The notes under the pieces are model-generated. The model had not been told where the DNA came from. It was given only the letters and a program-made list of their open reading frames with translations, and did not search any database. A stretch of 64,000 nucleotides of DNA. It comes from Yanghanlia sp047501535. Lineage in GTDB: Bacteria; Pseudomonadota; Gammaproteobacteria; Burkholderiales; Burkholderiaceae_B. A program made the translations under genes and the position numbers. The stretch covers positions 186,001 to 250,000 of the forward strand of contig NZ_JAZDRJ010000003.1 of NCBI RefSeq assembly GCF_047501535.1. The letters are read 5' to 3'. Positions 41,249-49,763 of this stretch are shown piece by piece (position 1 is the first letter of the stretch; every line of letters starts with the position of its first letter).

Positions 41249-41872
41249 ATGACTGAACAGGCGTGGCGCGAAGTGGTACTTGCGTCCGGCAATGCGGGCA
41301 AGCTGCGCGAGTTTTCCGCCATTCTGAAGGCGGCAGGCATCCGCATGATTGCTCAAAGCGAGCTGAATGTTCCCGAAGCGGAAGAGCCTTATCTTACGTT
41401 TCTGGAAAATGCGCTCGCCAAGGCGCGCCATGCCAGTCAGCATACGGGGCTACCCGCTCTGGCGGATGATTCGGGGCTGTGTGTGCCTGCACTGGGTGGG
41501 GCTCCCGGTGTCTATTCCGCCCGTTATGCCAGCATGAGCGGGGGGGAGAAATCCGACCTGGCCAATAATATGCGGCTGGTCAGCCATTTGCAGGGCGTTG
41601 AGAATCATAGTGCGTTCTATGTGGCCGTATTGGTTTACGTGGAAAGCCCGGAAGATCCATGCCCGCTGGTGGCCGAAGGGCGCTGGCACGGCAAGATTGT
41701 GGCGACGCCACGCGGTGAGAACGGTTTCGGCTACGACCCGCATTTCTGGCTGCCGGAATACGACTGTACCGTGGCCGAGCTTGACCCGGCTGAAAAGAAC
41801 CGCGTCAGCCATCGGGGTCGGGCATTGGCCGAGTTGTTTGAAAAATTACGCGGTAATCGGGCAGCACTATGA
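41249..41872 (+). CDS. rdgB: XTP/dITP diphosphatase (RdgB/HAM1)
   Basis: A 207-residue house-cleaning enzyme that removes inosine and xanthosine triphosphates from the nucleotide pool. Signatures: VLASGNAGKLREF at the N-terminus, TFLENALAKARHAS, LADDSGLCVPALGGAPGVYS with catalytic Asp, and the C-terminal NGFGYDPHFW and SHRGRAL. A CCGGAG site precedes the ATG. It overlaps hemW by four bases (ATGA). Its usual partner rph is 2.5 kb upstream. Confidence 0.96.
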   Translation: MTEQAWREVVLASGNAGKLREFSAILKAAGIRMIAQSELNVPEAEEPYLTFLENALAKARHASQHTGLPALADDSGLCVPALGGAPGVYSARYASMSGGEKSDLANNMRLVSHLQGVENHSAFYVAVLVYVESPEDPCPLVAEGRWHGKIVATPRGENGFGYDPHFWLPEYDCTVAELDPAEKNRVSHRGRALAELFEKLRGNRAAL

Positions 41873-43137
41873 CAGCAGATGCGAAAGCGGGGCCGCTGGG
41901 GCGTCGCGCCAAGGCGGCGGGCATGGATGGCCTGGATGCCGAGCCGGTGAATCGTCCCAGGGTGCGACCTGCAGCGGGCCACGGGCTGGGCCATCGGCCT
42001 TTGCCGCCGCTCTCGCTCTATGTGCATGTGCCATGGTGTGTGCGCAAATGCCCGTATTGCGACTTCAATTCACACCAAGCCGATGGAGAGTTGCCTGAAC
42101 AAGCGTATCTGGCGGCTTTACAGGCGGATCTCGAACATGCGTTGCCGCTTATTTGGGGCCGGCAAGTCATCTCGATTTTTATCGGCGGAGGCACGCCCAG
42201 CCTGCTGTCGGCCCAAGCCATCGATACCATGCTGGCATCCTTTCGCGCCTGTCTGAATGTATTACCTGATGCAGAAATTACGCTGGAAGCCAACCCAGGT
42301 ACTGCGGAAGCGGGGCGCTTCTTGGATTACGCAGCAAGTGGCGTGAACCGCATATCTCTGGGAATCCAGAGCTTCAACGATGAGGCTTTGCGCGCGCTGG
42401 GGCGCATTCACGATTCACGCCAGGCGCGGGCGGCCATAGAGATGGCGCAAAAAGCGGTGGAGCGGGTCAACCTTGATGTGATGTACGCGTTGCCGGGGCA
42501 ATCGCTTCAAGCGTGTCAGGAAGACTTACAAGCCGCCATGGCGTTTCAGACGGGCCATTTGTCGCTTTACCATCTCACCCTCGAACCCAACACGGTTTTT
42601 GCCAAATTTCCGCCCCCTCTGCCGGATGACGACCTTGCGGCCGCCATGCATGAGCACATCATCGAGGCCACGACGGCTGCCGGCTGGGAACAGTATGAAG
42701 TTTCCGCCTATGCGCGGCCCGGTCAACGCAGCCTGCATAATCAGAACTATTGGACGTTTGGCGACTACCTTGGCCTGGGCCCTGGCGCACATGGCAAGCT
42801 GTCTTTTCACGACCGCATTATTCGCCAAGCCCGCCATCGTATGCCTGAAAGCTGGATGTCGCGCTGTATGCAGCGCGACGGCAGCCAGATTGTCGAGGAA
42901 CGCGCCCTGGCGCCGCAAGAATTACCTTTTGAGTTCATGCTCAATGCATTGCGGCTGAAAGAAGGGGTGGAAGCGGGATTGTTCTCCGCCCACACAGGCC
43001 TGCCGGTGACCGCCATCTTCCCAACACTTAAACGCTTGGAAGAGCGGAATCTGCTTAGCCTGACAGGGGGGCGTTTGCGTACCACCGAGCTGGGTTGGCG
43101 ATACCTCAACGATGTACTGGAAGATTTCCTTCAATAA
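41869..43137 (+). CDS. hemW: HemW, radical SAM haem chaperone
   Basis: A 422-residue radical SAM protein. The cluster motif is VPWCVRKCPYCDFNSH (CxxxCxxC) near residue 59, followed by FIGGGTPSLLSAQ. Further family features are ISLGIQSFNDEALRALGR and LHNQNYWTFGDYLGLGPGAH. HemW-type proteins (formerly HemN-like) bind haem and do not oxidise coproporphyrinogen; the CPYCDF form after the cysteines supports HemW over HemN. It has about 45 extra N-terminal residues rich in Arg, Pro and Gly before the core. It is translationally coupled to rdgB. Confidence 0.93.
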   Translation: MTADAKAGPLGRRAKAAGMDGLDAEPVNRPRVRPAAGHGLGHRPLPPLSLYVHVPWCVRKCPYCDFNSHQADGELPEQAYLAALQADLEHALPLIWGRQVISIFIGGGTPSLLSAQAIDTMLASFRACLNVLPDAEITLEANPGTAEAGRFLDYAASGVNRISLGIQSFNDEALRALGRIHDSRQARAAIEMAQKAVERVNLDVMYALPGQSLQACQEDLQAAMAFQTGHLSLYHLTLEPNTVFAKFPPPLPDDDLAAAMHEHIIEATTAAGWEQYEVSAYARPGQRSLHNQNYWTFGDYLGLGPGAHGKLSFHDRIIRQARHRMPESWMSRCMQRDGSQIVEERALAPQELPFEFMLNALRLKEGVEAGLFSAHTGLPVTAIFPTLKRLEERNLLSLTGGRLRTTELGWRYLNDVLEDFLQ

Positions 43138-43248
43138 GCCGGCGGTGCACTAAAATAGACACTGCAGTGGCGCACAAGCTGTCGCCACCGAAGGCGGCAG
43201 CACTGCAATAACCCTTTGTCCCATCAGAAAATTTGGTCAGGAGCCTCT

Positions 43249-44661
43249 ATGTCCGCCCCCGAAGACGTCCTCAAGATGATTGCCGACGGTGAAGTCGCTT
43301 TCGTCGATTTTCGTTTCACCGACACACTAGGCAAGGAGCATCACCTTACCGTTCCTGCTCATACGGTGGACGAAGAAAGAATGGAAGAGGGCGTGATGTT
43401 CGATGGCTCCTCCATGCCGGGTTGGAAAGGTGTTGAAGCGTCCGATATGGTGCTGGTGCCGGACGCCTCCACGGCGCGCCTGGACCCTTTCCGCGAAGAA
43501 ACCACCTTAATTCTGACCTGCGATGTGCTCGACCCGGCAGATCTGAAAGGCTATGACCGCGACCCGCGATCCATTGCCAAGCGGGCAGAAAATTATCTGA
43601 AAGCCAGCGGTCTGGGCGACACTGCCTATTTTGGCCCCGAACCCGAGTTCTTCGTTTTTGATGGCGTCAGTTGGGACGACGACGCATCGGGCTGCTTTGT
43701 GAAAGTGCATTCCGACGAAGGCGGTTGGTCTCGCGGTCTGGATATGAATGGCTCCAACCTGGGTCACCGCCCTGGTCACAAAGGCGGCTATGTGCCCGTA
43801 TCGCCGGTCGACAGCTTCGCCGACATGCGTTCCGAAATGTGTTTGCTACTGGAGCAGCAAGGGGTGCCGGTAGAAATTCACCACCATGAAGTGGCCGGGC
43901 CGGGCCAGTTGGAAATTGGCACGCGCTTCAGCACCCTGGTGCAACGCGCCGATTGGAACCAGATTCTTAAATACACTGTCCACAACGTGGCGCATGTCTA
44001 TGGGAAAACGGCGACCTTCATGCCCAAGCCCATTGTCGGCGACAACGGTTCGGGCATGCATGTGCACCAATCTATCTGGAAAGATGGCCAGAACCTGTTT
44101 GCGGGCAATGGCTATGCGGGCTTGTCGGAATTCGCCTTGTATTACATTGGCGGCATTATTAAACATGCCCGCGCATTGAACGCGCTCACTAACCCGTCTA
44201 CTAATTCCTACAAGCGTCTGGTGCCCCATTTCGAGGCGCCCGTGAAGCTGGCTTATTCGGCGCGCAACCGTTCAGCCTCGATTCGTATTCCCTATGTGGG
44301 CAGCCCCAAGGCGCGCCGGGTGGAAGCGCGTTTCCCCGACCCCATGGCCAACCCCTACCTGTCTTTCGCCGCGCTTATGATGGCAGGGTTGGATGGCGTG
44401 CAGAATAAAATTCACCCCGGCGACCCGGCAGATAAAAACCTTTACGATCTGCCGCCCGAAGAGGATGCAAAAATCCCCACGGTCTGCGCATCGCTTGAGC
44501 AGGCGCTTGAGGCGCTGGATGCCGACCGCGAATTCCTGACGCGAGGCGGGGTGTTCAGCAACGACATGCTGGATGCCTACATTGAATTGAAATGGGCAGA
44601 AGTCACGCGGCTGCGCATGACCACCCACCCGGTTGAATTCGATATGTACTACAGCCTCTAA
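43249..44661 (+). CDS. glnA: Glutamine synthetase type I
   Basis: A 470-residue GS-I beta enzyme that makes glutamine from glutamate, ammonia and ATP. The start is ATG 43249 behind CAGGAG; a frame from 43216 is longer than the family. Signatures: FDGSSMPGWK, the region YFGPEPEFFVFD with metal Glu residues, GSGMHVHQSIWKDG, and NRSASIRIP. The adenylylation Tyr is in NLYDLPPEEDAKIP, so GlnE control is expected. It is alone, in a 110-base leader after hemW and tail to tail with fbpC; glnB and ntrBC are not in the window. Confidence 0.97.
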   Translation: MSAPEDVLKMIADGEVAFVDFRFTDTLGKEHHLTVPAHTVDEERMEEGVMFDGSSMPGWKGVEASDMVLVPDASTARLDPFREETTLILTCDVLDPADLKGYDRDPRSIAKRAENYLKASGLGDTAYFGPEPEFFVFDGVSWDDDASGCFVKVHSDEGGWSRGLDMNGSNLGHRPGHKGGYVPVSPVDSFADMRSEMCLLLEQQGVPVEIHHHEVAGPGQLEIGTRFSTLVQRADWNQILKYTVHNVAHVYGKTATFMPKPIVGDNGSGMHVHQSIWKDGQNLFAGNGYAGLSEFALYYIGGIIKHARALNALTNPSTNSYKRLVPHFEAPVKLAYSARNRSASIRIPYVGSPKARRVEARFPDPMANPYLSFAALMMAGLDGVQNKIHPGDPADKNLYDLPPEEDAKIPTVCASLEQALEALDADREFLTRGGVFSNDMLDAYIELKWAEVTRLRMTTHPVEFDMYYSL

Positions 44662-44667
44662 ACAGGC

Positions 44668-45480
44668 CTATGCCGGGGTGTCTGTCAGCAGCGCCCCGGT
44701 TGTTCCCATGCCGCGATTCTGGGCTTGGGCGCGTTGCGCCATCAGCACTTCACGCTTCACAAAATCGGCGACAAACGGCGAGGCGGGTTCGTTATGCAGG
44801 GCGTAGGGGGTGTCCCATTGCTCAATGGCGCCTTGGTGCATGATGCCGATGCGGTCGGCAATCGCAAAGGCTTCTGCTTGGTTATGCGTAACAAGCAGGG
44901 CGGTGTGGCCGGTTTTCTTAAGAATATCGCGCACTTCGAACGCCAAGCGTTCACGAGTATCGACATCAAGGTTGGAAAACGGTTCATCCAGCAATAGCAA
45001 CTCGGGTTCGGGAGCGAGTGCGCGCGCCAAGGCGACGCGTTGTTGCTGCCCCCCCGAGAGTTCATGCGGGTAGCGATGACGCGCGTCGCTTAAGCCGACC
45101 AACTCCAGCAGTTCTTTGACTCTTTCCTGGCGCTTTGATTTTGGCCAGCGTCGCAGGCCGAAGCCCACATTGCCTTCTACATCCAAATGGGGAAATAGCG
45201 CGTAATCCTGAAACATCATGCCCACATGGCGGTCTTGCGGCTCTATGGCTTGGTTGGGAGTGCTTAATACCCGTTCGCCCAGCCGTATACTGCCTTGGCG
45301 CAGTGGCTCGAAACCGGCAATCGCCCGCAAAATGGTGGTCTTGCCGCAGCCGGAGGAACCCAGCAGACAGCCTATGTGGCCACGCTCCAGGCTCAGGCTC
45401 AGGTCGTTGACGACCGGTACGATGCCTTCCGGGGAATCGTAAGCCAGAGAAATGTGGTCCAGTTCAAGCAGATCGGGCAT
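44668..45480 (-). CDS. fbpC: Ferric iron ABC transporter ATPase
   Basis: A 270-residue ABC ATPase starting at ATG 45480. Walker A is LLGSSGCGKTTILRA, the signature LSGGQQQRVALARAL, Walker B LLLLDEPFSNLD, and the H-loop LLVTHNQAEAFAIA. FbpC proteins usually have about 350 residues with a C-terminal regulatory domain; this one ends soon after the ATPase core (MAQRAQAQNRGMG), so that domain is missing. It is the last gene of the fbpA-fbpB-fbpC set, with one base between fbpB's stop and its own start. Confidence 0.9.
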   Translation of the reverse strand: MPDLLELDHISLAYDSPEGIVPVVNDLSLSLERGHIGCLLGSSGCGKTTILRAIAGFEPLRQGSIRLGERVLSTPNQAIEPQDRHVGMMFQDYALFPHLDVEGNVGFGLRRWPKSKRQERVKELLELVGLSDARHRYPHELSGGQQQRVALARALAPEPELLLLDEPFSNLDVDTRERLAFEVRDILKKTGHTALLVTHNQAEAFAIADRIGIMHQGAIEQWDTPYALHNEPASPFVADFVKREVLMAQRAQAQNRGMGTTGALLTDTPA

Positions 45481-45481
45481 A

Positions 45482-47227
45482 TCAATAAGCAGGTTTAAGC
45501 TGGCTGCGCGCCAGCAGCACAACGGGCAGCAGGCCCGCCAGCACAATGGCCAGGGCGGCGACTGCACCTTCCTCGTAAGTGCCGCGTGAAGCTTCCGCAT
45601 ACAGCCAGGTGGCCAGGGTCTCAAAACCTGCCGGGCGCAGCAGCAGGGTGGCGGGCAGTTCTTTCATTGCGTCGACAAACACCAACAGCCCGGCCGCGCC
45701 AATAGCGGGCCGCAGCAGCGGCAGATGCACGCGACGCAACGTGCCGGTGGGGGATTCGCCCAGCAAGCGGGCGGCTTGTTCCAAGGAAGGAGGAATGCGG
45801 GCCAGGCCGCTTTCCATCCCGCCCACGGAAATGGCCAGAAAACGGATGACGTAGGCGCACACCAGAGCGCCGACAGATCCCATTAGCCACAGCCCCGGTG
45901 TCGCACCGGAGAGGTGGCCCCACACCGTGGACAGCAGACTATCAAAAGCCAGTAGCGGCGTGAGCATGCCGATGGCCAGCACGGTACCCGGAATGGCGTA
46001 GCCGGTGGTAGCGATACGCGCACAGGCGCGAGCCAACGGAGGTTGATGGGAATTGCGCACGGCGCGGGCGGCCCAGGCGACAATGAGCCCGCCCAACAAG
46101 GTGAAGAAGGTGGCCAGCAAGGCAACCTTAAGTGTGTTCCACGCGCTCAGCAGAAGTTGATCGGAAATCGAGCCGGTTATGGCCAGGTGCTTGAAGGTTT
46201 CGCTGCCCAGATAAATGGCAGGCGCCACAAAGCCGATAATCACGGGCGCCCAGCCTAAGGCTGATGCGATAAGCGCCTGTACACCGCGTAATTGCCGGGG
46301 CTGCAATGGCCGCGCACGCAGATTGGAAGCAAACCGCTGCCGCTTGCGGCCGCGCCGTTCGAGCAGCACCAGCAGTGCAACCATGACCAGCATGGCCAGA
46401 GCAATTTGTGCGGCGCCAGCGAGATCGTTGCGCGTGACCCAGGTGGTGTAGACGGATACTGTCAGCGTCTGTACGCCGAGGAATTCTGAGGCACCGATGT
46501 CGTTCAAGGCTTCCAGCAGCGCCAAGCTGACACCGATGGCGATGGCGGGGCGGGCCATGGGAAGCGCCACACGGAAGAACACGCCTCGGCTGGTTTCACC
46601 CAGCACGCGGGCGGCCTCCATCAGGCTGGCTGCCTGGGTGGCGAACATGATGCGGGTGCTCAGATACACATAGGGGTAAAGCACAAAGCCCAGCAGCACA
46701 ATGGCGCCGGGCAGGGAACGCAGGTCGGGCAGACGAAACTGCCGTGGGCTGGTATAGCCCAGCAATTCGCGGATCCAGGTCTGGACCGGCCCAATTGGGT
46801 GGAGGATATCCAGATACGCAAAGGCGACGATGTAGGTGGGCACTGCCAACGGCAGCAGCAGAGCCCATGAAAGAAAGGTGCGGCCGGGAAACTGGTAGGC
46901 GGTGATCAGCCAGGCTGCCCCCACGCCAAGGGCGGTTACGAGAACCGCTACCCCTGCCAGCAGCAGGCTGGTGTTCAGCAGGGCGCGTGGCAGTACATGA
47001 TCAAGCAGGTGTTGCCAGTGTTCGAACGAGCCGCTGCTGGCGTACCAGATCAGGGTGGCGACCGGCGCAAGAACGCCCAGCGCGATCAGCACGGCTGCAA
47101 CTAGCCAAGGGGTGCCGGCTTCCGTTGATGAAAACCGTTTGAGCCTGCCGATACTTGTGCCGGGCTTAGGAGCCGACGCCGCTATGGAAGCGGCGTTCAG
47201 AGGAGGGATATCAGTTGTTGAAGCCAA
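45482..47227 (-). CDS. fbpB: Ferric iron ABC transporter permease
   Basis: A 581-residue double-length permease with two binding-protein-dependent transport modules and about 12 hydrophobic helices, as in FbpB/SfuB. Each half has an EAA-type loop: EAARVLGETSRGVFFRVALP near residue 205, and EQAARLLGESPTGTLRRVHL near residue 485. The start appears to be TTG 47227, overlapping the fbpA stop region by 17 bases. No ATG occurs before the first helix, so translation may depend on fbpA. It imports Fe(III) handed over by FbpA. Confidence 0.9.
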   Translation of the reverse strand: MASTTDIPPLNAASIAASAPKPGTSIGRLKRFSSTEAGTPWLVAAVLIALGVLAPVATLIWYASSGSFEHWQHLLDHVLPRALLNTSLLLAGVAVLVTALGVGAAWLITAYQFPGRTFLSWALLLPLAVPTYIVAFAYLDILHPIGPVQTWIRELLGYTSPRQFRLPDLRSLPGAIVLLGFVLYPYVYLSTRIMFATQAASLMEAARVLGETSRGVFFRVALPMARPAIAIGVSLALLEALNDIGASEFLGVQTLTVSVYTTWVTRNDLAGAAQIALAMLVMVALLVLLERRGRKRQRFASNLRARPLQPRQLRGVQALIASALGWAPVIIGFVAPAIYLGSETFKHLAITGSISDQLLLSAWNTLKVALLATFFTLLGGLIVAWAARAVRNSHQPPLARACARIATTGYAIPGTVLAIGMLTPLLAFDSLLSTVWGHLSGATPGLWLMGSVGALVCAYVIRFLAISVGGMESGLARIPPSLEQAARLLGESPTGTLRRVHLPLLRPAIGAAGLLVFVDAMKELPATLLLRPAGFETLATWLYAEASRGTYEEGAVAALAIVLAGLLPVVLLARSQLKPAY

Positions 47228-48260
47228 CCCTGTCCACCAATTCGCTCGCCTCGCGGCGATGTTTGGCGATTTCTGTCAGGGGCAGTGGGTCGATGACCAG
47301 TTCGCCAAAACTGGCTACGACAGGGTCAAGTTCCACGCCCGCTTTCACCGGATACTCATAGTTGGCCTTGGCGTACATGCTTTGGGCCTTGTCGGACACC
47401 AAGTATTCCAACAGTTGGACGGCTTGCTCACGGTTAGGCGCATGCTTGGCCACCGCTGCGCCGGAAATATTTACGTGTGTGCCACGGCTGTCTTCGTTCG
47501 CAAACGTGGGGCGCACAACTTTGATGGCTTCGCCCCATTTATGGGCATCGGAGCCGGGTTCGGCATTTTTCATGCGCCCGACATAGTAAGCATTGGCGAT
47601 ACCGATATCGCAAATGCCGCCCAGAATGTCGCGCGCCACATCGCGGTCGCCGCCAGCCGCTTTGCGGCCCAGGTTGTTCTTAACATTGCGCAGCCAGTCT
47701 TCAGTGGCTTCCAGCCCGTTGTGGGCAATCATGGCTGCGATCAGGGCCGTGTTATAGGGGTGCTGACCAGAGCGGATGCAGACTTTGCCCTTCCAGCGCG
47801 GGTCGGCAAAGGCTTCATAAGTAATGGCGCCGACATCGAGTTCGGTTGCGACGTAGGCGACGCGGTCGCGCAGCGACAAGGTGTACCAGTGATTGTCGGC
47901 GTCTCGCAGATTCTCGGGGATGGCTTCGCGCAGTACGCTAGAATCAACCGCCTGGGTGACGCCTGCCTCGACGAGATCCAGCAGGTTGCCGATATCGACG
48001 GTCATCAGTACATCAGCCGGGGATTTATCGCCTTCGGCTTTTACACGCTCAATCAGGCCGTCTTTAACGAAAACGGTGGTGACCTGAACGCCGGTGTCTT
48101 TGGTGAACTCGTCGAGCAAGGGCTGAATCAGCCGGGGCTCCCGAGTGGTGTAGAGGCTGACTTCCTGAGCGGATGCGTTAAAAGACAAACCGGATAACAA
48201 TACGGCGCCCGCAAATAAGGCAGTTTGGAACAATGGACGTCGTCCTGGCTGATGGGGCAT
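47211..48260 (-). CDS. fbpA: Periplasmic ferric iron binding protein
   Basis: A 349-residue exported binding protein of the FbpA/FutA/AfuA family, starting at ATG 48260. A signal peptide precedes the mature N-terminus QEVSLYTTREPRLIQPLLDE. The iron-site tyrosines lie in the C-terminal half: NAYYVGRM contains the adjacent pair that ligates Fe(III). It delivers iron to the FbpB/FbpC transporter. A Fur-box-like element 70-90 bases upstream of the start suggests repression by iron. Confidence 0.93.
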   Translation of the reverse strand: MPHQPGRRPLFQTALFAGAVLLSGLSFNASAQEVSLYTTREPRLIQPLLDEFTKDTGVQVTTVFVKDGLIERVKAEGDKSPADVLMTVDIGNLLDLVEAGVTQAVDSSVLREAIPENLRDADNHWYTLSLRDRVAYVATELDVGAITYEAFADPRWKGKVCIRSGQHPYNTALIAAMIAHNGLEATEDWLRNVKNNLGRKAAGGDRDVARDILGGICDIGIANAYYVGRMKNAEPGSDAHKWGEAIKVVRPTFANEDSRGTHVNISGAAVAKHAPNREQAVQLLEYLVSDKAQSMYAKANYEYPVKAGVELDPVVASFGELVIDPLPLTEIAKHRREASELVDRVGFNN

Positions 48261-48329
48261 GGATGTCTCCGTATTTGAAAGATGCGACGGCCTTGCCAGC
48301 CGCATTGCAGAGGATCAGAAGCTAAATTA

Positions 48330-48350
48330 TAGAATAATAATGATTCTCAA
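48330..48350 (-). promoter_or_regulatory. Candidate Fur box upstream of fbpA
   Basis: Around 48332-48349 the plus strand reads GAATAATAATGATTCTCA; the minus strand is GAGAATCATTATTATTC, close to the GATAAT-repeat Fur consensus. It lies 72-90 bases upstream of the fbpA start, in the only AT-rich segment of this promoter. Confidence 0.7.
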
Positions 48351-48500
48351 GTAGAATTTGGAGTGCTTATACTTCAGTGCAATGCGGTTTTCCGCAATTT
48401 CTTTGATTCTTCTTAAGAAACCGCGTGGTCAGGCTCCCAATCAGGGGGGCTGTGGCTTATCATTTCACGACACGGTCCATCTTTTACCGATACAGGCTTC

Positions 48501-49277
48501 ATGGCAGCGTTCAATACTGAAAAAGTTCTCAGCGTGCATCATTGGAATGACACGCTTTTCTCCTTCACGACCACGCGCGATTCTTCGCTGCGCTTTACCA
48601 ACGGCCATTTCGTCATGCTGGGCCTGCAGGTTGAAGGCAAACCGCTGATGCGCGCTTACAGCATTGCCAGCGCTAACTACGAAGAGAAGCTGGAATTCCT
48701 CAGCATCAAGGTGCCGGACGGCCCATTGACATCCCGGCTGCAACACTTGGAAGTCGGCGACGATGTTCTGATCAGCCGCAAGCCGGTGGGCACCCTCATC
48801 GTTGACGACTTGCTGCCAGGCAAAAATCTTTATCTGTTTGCCACGGGCACGGGTTTGGCTCCGTTCATGAGCATTATCAAAGACCCGGACGTCTACGAAC
48901 GCTTTGAGAAGGTCGTTCTGCTGCACGGTGTGCGCTACAAGAGCGAACTGGCTTATCACGATTACATCACCAACGACCTGCCCAATAATGAATATTTCGG
49001 CGAATTCGTGCGTGACAAGCTCATCTATTACCCCACCGTCACGCGCGAACCGTTCCGTAACGAAGGGCGTATCACTCAGTTGGTGGAAACCGGCAAGCTG
49101 TTTGAAGATATTGGCCTGCCGCCGCTCGACCCCAAAAACGATCGTGCCATGATCTGCGGCAGCCCAGCCATGCTGGCCGATATTTCCGGCATGCTCGATA
49201 AGCGCGGGTTCAAGGTCTCTGCCGGGGTGGGGCAGCCGGGCGACTACGTGATCGAGCGCGCCTTCGTCGAAAAATAA
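48501..49277 (+). CDS. fpr: Ferredoxin/flavodoxin-NADP reductase
   Basis: A 258-residue FAD enzyme that exchanges electrons between NADPH and ferredoxin or flavodoxin. The FAD motif is LMRAYSIASANYEE; the NADP motif is FATGTGLAPFMSII; the C-terminal aromatic-containing tail typical of bacterial Fpr is DYVIERAFVEK. In E. coli Fpr is part of the SoxRS response; here no regulator site was recognised. It is divergent from fbpA and lies upstream of ridA. A link to iron reduction is possible but not shown. Confidence 0.95.
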   Translation: MAAFNTEKVLSVHHWNDTLFSFTTTRDSSLRFTNGHFVMLGLQVEGKPLMRAYSIASANYEEKLEFLSIKVPDGPLTSRLQHLEVGDDVLISRKPVGTLIVDDLLPGKNLYLFATGTGLAPFMSIIKDPDVYERFEKVVLLHGVRYKSELAYHDYITNDLPNNEYFGEFVRDKLIYYPTVTREPFRNEGRITQLVETGKLFEDIGLPPLDPKNDRAMICGSPAMLADISGMLDKRGFKVSAGVGQPGDYVIERAFVEK

Positions 49278-49353
49278 GCGGCCTACTTGTTGACTTTGGC
49301 TATTGCCGCGTACACTCCGATAGTAGTCATTAACAACACGGAGAGTACCGATC

Positions 49354-49740
49354 ATGGCAAAGGAAATCATTCACACCGACGCGGCGCCTGCAGCAGTAGG
49401 CCCTTATTCGCAGGCCGTCGCAGCGGGTCCTGGGCGCACTATCTACCTGTCGGGCCAGATCGGCTTTGAGCCGGCTACCGGCGAGTTGGTATCCGAGAAC
49501 TTTGAAGGGCAGGTGCGCCAGGCCTTTGCCAATATGCAAGCTGTGATCGAGGCAGCGGGCGGTACGCTCGACAGCATTGTCAAACTTAATTTGTTCCTGA
49601 CAGACCTGAGCAAGTTCGCCAGCGTCAACGCCATCATGGCCGACATCATTCCCGAACCGTATCCGGCTCGTTCCACGATTGGTGTGGCCAGCTTGCCGAA
49701 AGGGGCGCAGTTCGAGGTGGAAGCCGTCATCGTCGTTTAA
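49354..49740 (+). CDS. ridA: RidA enamine/imine deaminase
   Basis: A 128-residue protein of the RidA/YjgF family that hydrolyses reactive 2-aminoacrylate and related enamines released by PLP enzymes. Signatures are HTDAAPAAVGPYSQAVA, IYLSGQIGFEPATGELV with the adjoining substrate pocket, and the C-terminal catalytic Arg and Glu region PYPARSTIGVASLPKGAQFE. A strong GGAGAG site precedes ATG 49354. It is 23 bases upstream of recG and may share its transcript. Confidence 0.96.
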   Translation: MAKEIIHTDAAPAAVGPYSQAVAAGPGRTIYLSGQIGFEPATGELVSENFEGQVRQAFANMQAVIEAAGGTLDSIVKLNLFLTDLSKFASVNAIMADIIPEPYPARSTIGVASLPKGAQFEVEAVIVV

Positions 49741-49763
49741 TTTAGCGACCCGGCTTTTTCCTT

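Noticed and set aside
43146..43174. An NtrC-type site TGCACTA...TGGCGCA upstream of glnA
   Set aside because: The arms are too far apart for the known 17-base NtrC site, and no sigma-54 -24/-12 pair is correctly spaced.
47055..48197. A 380-codon open frame on the plus strand
   Set aside because: It is antisense to fbpB/fbpA and reflects GC-rich codon use; the fbp genes have full family motifs.
48465..49370. A 301-codon open frame antisense to fpr
   Set aside because: The fpr frame carries both FAD and NADP motifs; the antisense frame shows none.
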